From Elusimicrobiota bacterium (GTDB taxonomy: Bacteria > Elusimicrobiota > Elusimicrobia > UBA1565): a stretch of 64,000 nucleotides of DNA. The DNA is taken from positions 1-64,000 of the forward strand of contig JACRDU010000151.1 in the NCBI GenBank assembly GCA_016218495.1, read 5' to 3'. The notes under the pieces were generated by a model. That model ran no database searches and had not been told where the DNA came from. It worked only from the letters and a program-made list of their open reading frames with translations. This document shows, piece by piece, positions 59,384 through 64,000 of the stretch. Position 1 is the stretch's first letter. Every line of letters starts with the position of its first letter. Position numbers and translations under genes: made by a program.

Positions 59384-60211
59384 ATGGCGAAGATGACCGA
59401 GGCGCAAAAGGAGCAGCTCCTGGCCGACAGGCTCGGCAAGGGCGAGAAGATCCTGTCCGTCGACGAGATGACCGAGGAATACCGGCACCATCTGACCAAC
59501 CTCATGATGATGCAGGCCGACTCCGAGCTGGCCGGCGCCTACGGCTACGTGCCCTGGATCATGAAGTCCCCCGACATCCGCGAGACCCTGGTCGTGAGCC
59601 AGATCGTCAAGGACGAGGTCCGCCACGCCCGGGTCATGTACCGCCTGCTCGAGGGGATGGGCATCGACGTCGACGACTACTTCACCAAGCACAACTTCAA
59701 CCTGCGCGTGGAGGAGGCCGACATCGGGACCGAGCGCCTGGCCGACGACAAGCGCGTGAACATCTTCTACTACCCCATCAACACCTGGAACGACTTCATC
59801 ATGTTCAACTTCTGCATGGACCGCGGGGCGGGCCACCAGCTGGAGGACTCCCTGGACTGCTCCTACAAGCCCTGGTGCGACACGATGGAGGGCATCTTCA
59901 AGGAAGAGACGATGCACATGGCCCACGGCGACCAGTGGGTGAAGCGCCTGGCCTCCGACCCCGAGACCAAGGAGGACATCCAGAAGGCGCTCGACGTCTG
60001 GTACCCGCGCACGATGAACATCTTCGGACGGCGGGGCTCGAAGAAGAACGCCGTCTACCGCCGCCTGGGCCTCAAGAAGCGCGACAACGACGACGTGCGG
60101 CAGTCCTTCGCGGCGGACATCAGGAAGAACTGCGCCGTGGTCGGGCTCGAGGTGCCCGCCTGGACCCCCGAGGAGAAGAAGATGACCGAGGAGCCGTTCA
60201 TCCCGGGGTGA
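59384..60211 (+). CDS. PaaA-like diiron acyl-CoA oxygenase
   Basis: This 275-residue ferritin-like protein resembles the catalytic subunit PaaA of phenylacetyl-CoA epoxidase. Diiron ligands are seen in ADSELAG, KDEVRHARV (E-x-x-H), the Glu region QLEDSL and KEETMHMAH (E-x-x-H). The family blocks PRTMNIFG and KRDNDDVRQSF are present. The known PaaABCE complex needs PaaB, PaaC and the reductase PaaE, none of which is here. It may work with an unlinked reductase on another acyl-CoA. Confidence 0.85.
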   Translation: MAKMTEAQKEQLLADRLGKGEKILSVDEMTEEYRHHLTNLMMMQADSELAGAYGYVPWIMKSPDIRETLVVSQIVKDEVRHARVMYRLLEGMGIDVDDYFTKHNFNLRVEEADIGTERLADDKRVNIFYYPINTWNDFIMFNFCMDRGAGHQLEDSLDCSYKPWCDTMEGIFKEETMHMAHGDQWVKRLASDPETKEDIQKALDVWYPRTMNIFGRRGSKKNAVYRRLGLKKRDNDDVRQSFAADIRKNCAVVGLEVPAWTPEEKKMTEEPFIPG

Positions 60212-61284
60212 AGACCCTCGGCGTCGTGGGCGCGGGCACGATGGGGCGGGGCATCGCCCAGCTCGCGCTCCAAAGCGGCCTTTCGGTCGCCATGAACGAT
60301 GCGGACCCCTCCGCCCTCGAGCGGGCGCGCTCCGCCGTCGAGGCCGGCCTGGCCAAGGGGGTCGCCCGCGGCAAGCTCTCCGCGTCCGACGCCGGGGCGG
60401 CCCTGTCCCGGCTCTCCTTCGCCCGGGAGCTCCACGCCCTCGCGGCCTGCGACATCGTGGTCGAGGCCGTCTTCGAGGACCTGGCCCTCAAGCGCGGCCT
60501 CTTCGCGAAGCTCGAGCGGCTCGTGCCCGCCCCCGCCGCGCTGGCCACCAACACCTCCTCGTTCCTGGTCTCCGGCGTCGCCGACGGGGTCGAGGCCAAG
60601 GACCGCGTGGTCGGGCTCCACTTCTTCAACCCGCCGGTGGCGATGCGTCTCGTGGAGGTCGTGCGCCACCCCGGCACCGGCGAGGCCGCTTGGGCCGGAG
60701 CCTGGGACCTGGCCCTGGCGCTGGGCCGCACCCCGGTGGCGGTCAAGGACGGGCCGGGGTTCCTCGTCAACCGCGTGGTGCGCTCCTATTACCTCGTCGC
60801 CCAGCGGCTGGCCGCCGAGGGGGCGGGCACCCTCACCGAGCTCGACGACGCCATGACGGCCCAGGGCCTGCCGATGGGCCCGTTCACCCTGATGGACTTC
60901 ATCGGGCTCGAGGTGAACCTCGCCATCACCAAGTCCATCTACGAGGGCCTGGGCCGGCCCGCCCGGCTCGAGCCGCACTGGCTGCAGGAGAAGCTGGTCG
61001 GCATGGGCTTCAAGGGCGTGAAGTCGGCGGCGGGCTTCTACCTCTATCTGGGGGGGAGGAAAGACCAGGAGAACCCGGCGGCGGTCTCCCTCCTGCCGCG
61101 GCAGCGCCGGCCCGTGCCGGCCGGCACGGTCTTCCGGCGCGTGATGGAGGCCGTCCGGGCCGAGGCGGAGCTGATGGTCGAAGAGGGCGTGGCCTCGTCG
61201 AAGGACGTCGACACGGCCGTGGAGCTGGCGATGAACTTCCCGGAAGGGCCCTTCGCCTGGGGGCGGCATGCCGCGCAAGCATAG
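60208..61284 (+). CDS. 3-hydroxyacyl-CoA dehydrogenase (PaaH-like)
   Basis: This 358-residue enzyme starts at GTG 60208, which overlaps the PaaA-like stop (GTGA). It has the NAD motif GVVGAGTMGRGIAQ at 5-18, and the catalytic His in LHFFNPPVAMRLVEVV with Glu nearby. The C-terminal 3HCDH domain contains GFLVNRVVRSYY and DDAMTAQGLPMGPF. It oxidises 3-hydroxyacyl-CoA and completes the hydratase-dehydrogenase sequence with the preceding genes. Confidence 0.94.
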   Translation: MKTLGVVGAGTMGRGIAQLALQSGLSVAMNDADPSALERARSAVEAGLAKGVARGKLSASDAGAALSRLSFARELHALAACDIVVEAVFEDLALKRGLFAKLERLVPAPAALATNTSSFLVSGVADGVEAKDRVVGLHFFNPPVAMRLVEVVRHPGTGEAAWAGAWDLALALGRTPVAVKDGPGFLVNRVVRSYYLVAQRLAAEGAGTLTELDDAMTAQGLPMGPFTLMDFIGLEVNLAITKSIYEGLGRPARLEPHWLQEKLVGMGFKGVKSAAGFYLYLGGRKDQENPAAVSLLPRQRRPVPAGTVFRRVMEAVRAEAELMVEEGVASSKDVDTAVELAMNFPEGPFAWGRHAAQA

Positions 61285-61495
61285 GGCGCTCCGGCGGCGC
61301 GAGCCGCTCTTGGGCGACATCCTCAGGGAGAGCCCGGAGGCCGCCGCCGTGCTGGCCAAGCACGGCGTCCAGGTCTGCTCGGGCTGCCTCGTCACGCTCA
61401 ACTCGACGCCGGAGAAGGCCGCGGCCTACCACGCCGTGCCGGACCCGAAGGCGTTCGCCCGGGATTTGAAGAGAGCCGTGGGGAGGCGTCGATGA
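61268..61495 (+). CDS. Small DUF1858-like protein
   Basis: This 75-residue protein has the pattern LLGDILRESPEAAAVLAKHGVQVCSGC, characteristic of DUF1858 proteins with a conserved Cys pair near the end of the first helical segment. Relatives are thought to carry hydrogen-sulfide-type or redox functions; unknown. It overlaps the dehydrogenase gene by 17 bp and the FHA gene by ATGA. Confidence 0.75.
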   Translation: MPRKHRALRRREPLLGDILRESPEAAAVLAKHGVQVCSGCLVTLNSTPEKAAAYHAVPDPKAFARDLKRAVGRRR

Positions 61496-61791
61496 GGGGC
61501 CGGGTCATCATCCGCCGTGCCGGCGTGCCGGACCGCTCCGTGTGGATATTCGAGGGCCCGGTCTACGTGGTCGGGAAGGCCCCCGGGGTCGAGGTCTCCG
61601 TGCCCGACGAGCCGGACTTGGGGCGCCACCACCTCAAGGTGATGATGGGGGGCGGCAAGCTGCATGTGAACCGCCTGGCCGAGGCCCCCGGCCCGGTCTT
61701 GTGCGACGGGGCGCCCCAGGAGTCCTTCGCCCTCGAGCCCGGCGGGTCCTTCATGGTCGGGCACACGCGCTTCCTCTTCCAGGCCGAGTAG
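61492..61791 (+). CDS. FHA-domain-like small protein
   Basis: This 99-residue protein shows the FHA order: VYVVGKAPGVEVSVPDEPDL, then GRHHLKV (residues 43-49, in place of S-R-x-H), followed by GSFMVGHTRFLFQ. The phospho-Thr-binding Arg and His are visible but the Ser is altered. It is a small stand-alone phosphopeptide-binding module; the kinase is unknown. Confidence 0.75.
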   Translation: MRGRVIIRRAGVPDRSVWIFEGPVYVVGKAPGVEVSVPDEPDLGRHHLKVMMGGGKLHVNRLAEAPGPVLCDGAPQESFALEPGGSFMVGHTRFLFQAE

Positions 61792-61800
61792 CCGCCGGCC

Positions 61801-62118
61801 CTACGCGTCGAGCTGTTCGAGGACGTCGCCCGAAGAATCGTAGACCAGGAAGGTCCCTCTCGCCCCGGCCTTGAGCGCGCCGTCCCGGGCCAGGAAGGCC
61901 GCGTCCGAGGCCTCGATGAGCTTCTCGAAGACCCCCAGCGGCGTCAGCCCCGCCGCGTCGCGGCGGGCCGCCCCGAACGACTTCGCGGGGAGGGGGGCGG
62001 ACCTTACGAGCTCGGCGATGTCGGGGGGTATGGGCCGGGGCGCGCGCTTGATGAGGGCTACCAGCGCCCAGGCGCCCAGGAAAGGCAGGACGAGCCAATA
62101 GAAGAACGAGATGAACAC
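61801..62118 (-). CDS. Single-helix membrane protein, unknown function
   Basis: This 105-residue protein has one N-terminal membrane helix (residues 3-24, ISFFYWLVLPFLGAWALVAL), a short basic stretch, and a helical C-terminal region (PLGVFEKLIEASDAAFL). No known domain. Its stop is 9 bp from the convergent FHA gene end. It lies just after the receiver gene on the same strand. Confidence 0.6.
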   Translation of the reverse strand: MFISFFYWLVLPFLGAWALVALIKRAPRPIPPDIAELVRSAPLPAKSFGAARRDAAGLTPLGVFEKLIEASDAAFLARDGALKAGARGTFLVYDSSGDVLEQLDA

Positions 62119-62125
62119 CGGGGGC

Positions 62126-62575
62126 CTACCAGCCCGAGGAGAGCGGACCGCGGTCCTGCTTGCGGGCGATGACGGGCGGCCGGGTCCTGAGCGTCCGGTG
62201 GATCAGCGAGGCCAGGACGGCGGGCTTGACCGGCTTCTCGATGTATTCCTTGACGTTGGATTCCCGGCGCAGCATCTCGGTCTGGGCCCGGTCGAGGCGC
62301 CTGCCGGTGATGAGGAACACCGGGACGGCGCGCGCGTCGCCGCTCTGGAGCTCCTTGGCGACCTCGTAGCCCCCGGTGCCCGGGAGCATGTAGTCGAGCA
62401 GGATCAGGTCGGGCGTGCGGGCGTCGATCTTGCGCAGGGCCTGGTCCCCGGAGGCGGCCGTCTCGACCTGGAAGCCCTCGCTCTTGACCCAGGTGGAGAG
62501 CATGTCGACGAGGCCCGCATCGTCGTCGACGATGAGGACCAGCTTGGTCTTGGGGTCTTCGAGCTCCTCGGACAT
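62126..62575 (-). CDS. Response-regulator receiver protein with short tail
   Basis: This 149-residue receiver has acidic triplet VDDDAG at 16-21, phospho-Asp in LILLDYMLPG (near 60), Thr in LITGRR and Lys in YIEKPVKP. A tail of about 25 residues follows without a recognised output domain. It probably acts by protein contact. TATACT lies 13 nt upstream of the start. Confidence 0.88.
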   Translation of the reverse strand: MSEELEDPKTKLVLIVDDDAGLVDMLSTWVKSEGFQVETAASGDQALRKIDARTPDLILLDYMLPGTGGYEVAKELQSGDARAVPVFLITGRRLDRAQTEMLRRESNVKEYIEKPVKPAVLASLIHRTLRTRPPVIARKQDRGPLSSGW

Positions 62576-62610
62576 AAGTGCCGCCGCAAGTATAGCCTGC
62601 GTCCGCGCCG

Positions 62611-63105
62611 TCAGCCAGCCTTCGTCGCCGGCTTGACCTCTACGACCTCGATGGAGAATTCCAGGGTCTTGCCCGCCAGCGGGTGGTTCAGGTCGATCTT
62701 CGCGCCGCTCTTGCCGACCTCGAGGACCTTGGCCTGGAACGGGCGGCCGTTGGCCTGGCCGCTGACGACGTCGCCCGCCTTCAGGCCGTCCTTCTTGCCG
62801 CCGAAGGCCGTCCAGGGCACCTCGCGCACGCCCGCGGAGTTGTGCTCGCCGTAGCCGTCCTTCGGGGAGACGGAGACGTCGAACTTGTCGCCGGCCTTGT
62901 GTCCGGCCATCTTGGACTCGAGCCCTGGGACGATCTGCCCGGTGCCGTGGGTATAGGGGAGGGGTTCGCCGCTCTTGGAGGAGTCGACCACTTGCCCGTC
63001 GACCTTGAGGGTGTAGTGCATCTTCACTTCGGCGCCGTTCTGGATGTCGGGCGCCGGCTTGGCGCAGGCGGCGAAAGCCAGGGCGAGAATGAGGAGTTTC
63101 TTCAT
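62611..63105 (-). CDS. FKBP-type peptidyl-prolyl isomerase lipoprotein (SlyD-like)
   Basis: This 164-residue protein has the signal MKKLLILALAFAAC with lipobox FAAC. The FKBP/SlyD fold follows: VKMHYTLKVDGQVVDSSKSG, HGTGQIVPGLESKMAGHKAGD (the active-site strand), and NHPLAGKTLEFSIEVVEV at the end. The insert-in-flap domain lies between. It would assist folding of exported proteins at the membrane. Confidence 0.93.
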   Translation of the reverse strand: MKKLLILALAFAACAKPAPDIQNGAEVKMHYTLKVDGQVVDSSKSGEPLPYTHGTGQIVPGLESKMAGHKAGDKFDVSVSPKDGYGEHNSAGVREVPWTAFGGKKDGLKAGDVVSGQANGRPFQAKVLEVGKSGAKIDLNHPLAGKTLEFSIEVVEVKPATKAG

Positions 63106-63111
63106 GGCCCC

Positions 63112-63140
63112 ACTTTACATTTTCCTTACCTCTCGGCCAA
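63112..63140 (-). promoter_or_regulatory. Leaderless-type promoter of the FKBP gene
   Basis: On the minus strand TTGGCC (63135-63140), 17-bp spacer, TAAAGT (63112-63117), then 6 nt to the ATG at 63105. Confidence 0.62.
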
Positions 63141-63184
63141 GCTCATGTAACACGGGGGCGGCATCCTTCGGAGGGGAGGCGACC

Positions 63185-63769
63185 ATGAGAATCCTGCTCA
63201 TCCTGAGCGCCGTCTGTCTATCGCTGCCGGCCCGGGCCGCCGAGCACCGCTCCTCGCGGCCCAGCGCCATGTCGGTGCGCCGGGTGGCGGCGCGGGCCTC
63301 GGCGATGTCCCTGCGCCGGGCGGGCATCCCGCCCGACCCGTCGCCCGCGCCGGTACCTTCGATACCCGACCCAGGCCCCGGGGCCCCGGCGGCCGCGCCG
63401 CCCGAGCTGGGGCCGCGCCTCACGCCCCCCTCGGGGACCACCGTGCCCGCTCACGACCTGAGGAAGGGCCGGGGCGTCCGTTACGAGGAAGCCGAGCCGG
63501 CGCGGCCGGGCAAGCCCGCGCCCATGGTGCGCGACGAGGCCCTGGCGGCCTTCCAGGGGGCGGTGCAGGCGGCGTCCGCCGCTCCCGCGCCGGCCGCGGC
63601 GCCCCCGGCGCGCGTGCTGCAGGCGGGCTCGGACGGGCGCGCGGTGGGCGGGGCCTCGGACCCGGTGGTGTTCATGACGGAGGCGGCGCCGGCCGCCGAG
63701 ACCGGCGCCCACAACCGCGACCAGGGCGGCAAGCCCGCGGACCCGTCCTCGAAAGGGAAGGGGAAGTAG
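63185..63769 (+). CDS. Secreted Pro/Ala-rich disordered protein
   Basis: The protein has 194 residues, with signal peptide MRILLILSAVCLSLPARAA. The rest is dominated by Pro, Ala and Gly (SPAPVPSIPDPGPGAPAAAP) and is probably disordered. There is GGAGGGGAGG just before the ATG, the strongest ribosome site of the window. No domain recognised. It may be a cell-wall-spanning or adhesion linker protein. Confidence 0.65.
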   Translation: MRILLILSAVCLSLPARAAEHRSSRPSAMSVRRVAARASAMSLRRAGIPPDPSPAPVPSIPDPGPGAPAAAPPELGPRLTPPSGTTVPAHDLRKGRGVRYEEAEPARPGKPAPMVRDEALAAFQGAVQAASAAPAPAAAPPARVLQAGSDGRAVGGASDPVVFMTEAAPAAETGAHNRDQGGKPADPSSKGKGK

Positions 63770-63770
63770 G

Positions 63771-64000
63771 CTAGAGCAGCCCGCGCGGGGCTTCCAGGCG
63801 CTTGACGAGCGCGGTGGTGAAGCGCGCCGCCTCGGCCCCGTCGAGCACCCGGTGGTCGAAGGACAGCACGACGTTCATCATCGTGCGCACGACGACGGCG
63901 CCGTCGCGCACCACGGGCATGGGACGCATCTTCATGAGCGCTAGGATGCCGGTCTGCGGGTGCAGGATGATGGGCGTGGCGAAGAGGCCGCCGATGGGCC
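63771..64000 (-). CDS. 2-oxoacid dehydrogenase E2 acyltransferase, C-terminal part (cut by window edge)
   Basis: The reading frame enters from the right edge and ends at TAG 63771-63773, about 76 codons. The C-terminus includes SFDHRVLDGAEAARF, which is the catalytic DHRxxDG block of dihydrolipoamide acyltransferases, then ALVKRLEAPRGLL. The rest of the enzyme, including lipoyl domains, lies beyond the window. It is the E2 core of a pyruvate- or branched-chain-type dehydrogenase complex; which one is not visible. Confidence 0.9.
   Translation of the reverse strand, partial: PIGGLFATPIILHPQTGILALMKMRPMPVVRDGAVVVRTMMNVVLSFDHRVLDGAEAARFTTALVKRLEAPRGLL

Noticed and set aside
56206-61284. Complete phenylacetate degradation operon
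   Set aside because: Only PaaA-, PaaF/G- and PaaH-like genes are present. PaaB, C, D, E, K and Z are absent, so the pathway name is not justified.

Overview
The window is a very GC-rich bacterial chromosome segment, about 70% GC by eye, packed with genes on both strands. Most neighbours overlap by 1-8 bases. Lipoprotein signals, prepilins, two PilT-type ATPases, a PilB/GspE-PilC/GspF operon and an Lgt-like protein point to a diderm with type IV pili. Gene content and the many short secreted or TPR proteins would fit a poorly cultured lineage such as high-GC Elusimicrobiota, but that is only a guess: no rRNA or phylogenetic marker was compared.

Layout. 0-5.4 kb: a sirtuin, a cNMP-binding protein and a five-gene overlapping operon of secreted TPR/HEAT proteins. 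5.4-7.5 kb: tRNA-Val(CAC) followed by an AT-richer islet carrying an AbiEi/AbiEii-like pair with a promoter and overlapping palindrome; the second gene is short at its 3' end. 7.6-8.9 kb: a secreted protein of nine 20-residue Cys/His repeats and a haem-c DUF3365-like lipoprotein. 8.9-12.9 kb: a five-gene operon joining an acyl-ACP desaturase, two membrane proteins, an Lgt-like protein and a radical-SAM enzyme resembling tetraether lipid synthase (Tes). 13.7-19.1 kb: a pilus/type II secretion operon headed by a receiver protein. 19.2-24.1 kb: cold-shock protein, a HemQ operon and secreted TPR proteins. 24.1-28.9 kb: a heterodimeric ABC exporter and a DUF2207-like protein. 28.9-31.0 kb: zinc-ribbon protein, RNase HI and RNase P RNA. 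31.0-34.4 kb: secreted proteins including a four-fold knottin-like repeat, squalene synthase-like protein and a methyltransferase. 34.5-39.5 kb: hemB-hemL-glycosyltransferase operon. 39.5-42 kb: Cys-motif protein, MscS and an SDR. 42-49.4 kb: an eight-gene operon (nadD-yqeK fusion, LytR_C protein, pilT, cNMP protein, rsfS, pilT, argS, TSUP half-transporter). 49.4-54.4 kb: DUF1015, an inverted-repeat element, a receiver, DUF885, a YceH-like protein, and a TetR repressor with a small Cys-rich membrane protein sharing an operator. 54.5-61.8 kb: two membrane proteins, then an aldehyde dehydrogenase/enoyl-CoA hydratase/PaaA-like/3-hydroxyacyl-CoA dehydrogenase operon. 61.8-64 kb: a small membrane protein, a receiver, an FKBP, a secreted protein and the C-terminus of an E2 acyltransferase cut by the window edge.

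Themes. Many genes have a -10-like hexamer only 6-9 nt before the start codon, five of them with a -35 exactly 17 bp further upstream, so leaderless mRNAs are probably common. Non-AUG starts in 4-nt overlaps (GTGA, TTGA) are frequent. The best candidates for undescribed biology are the Tes-like lipid operon, the Cys/His repeat protein, the REase-like AbiEi pair next to tRNA-Val, the lone PaaA-like oxygenase operon and the altered P4 helix of the RNase P RNA.
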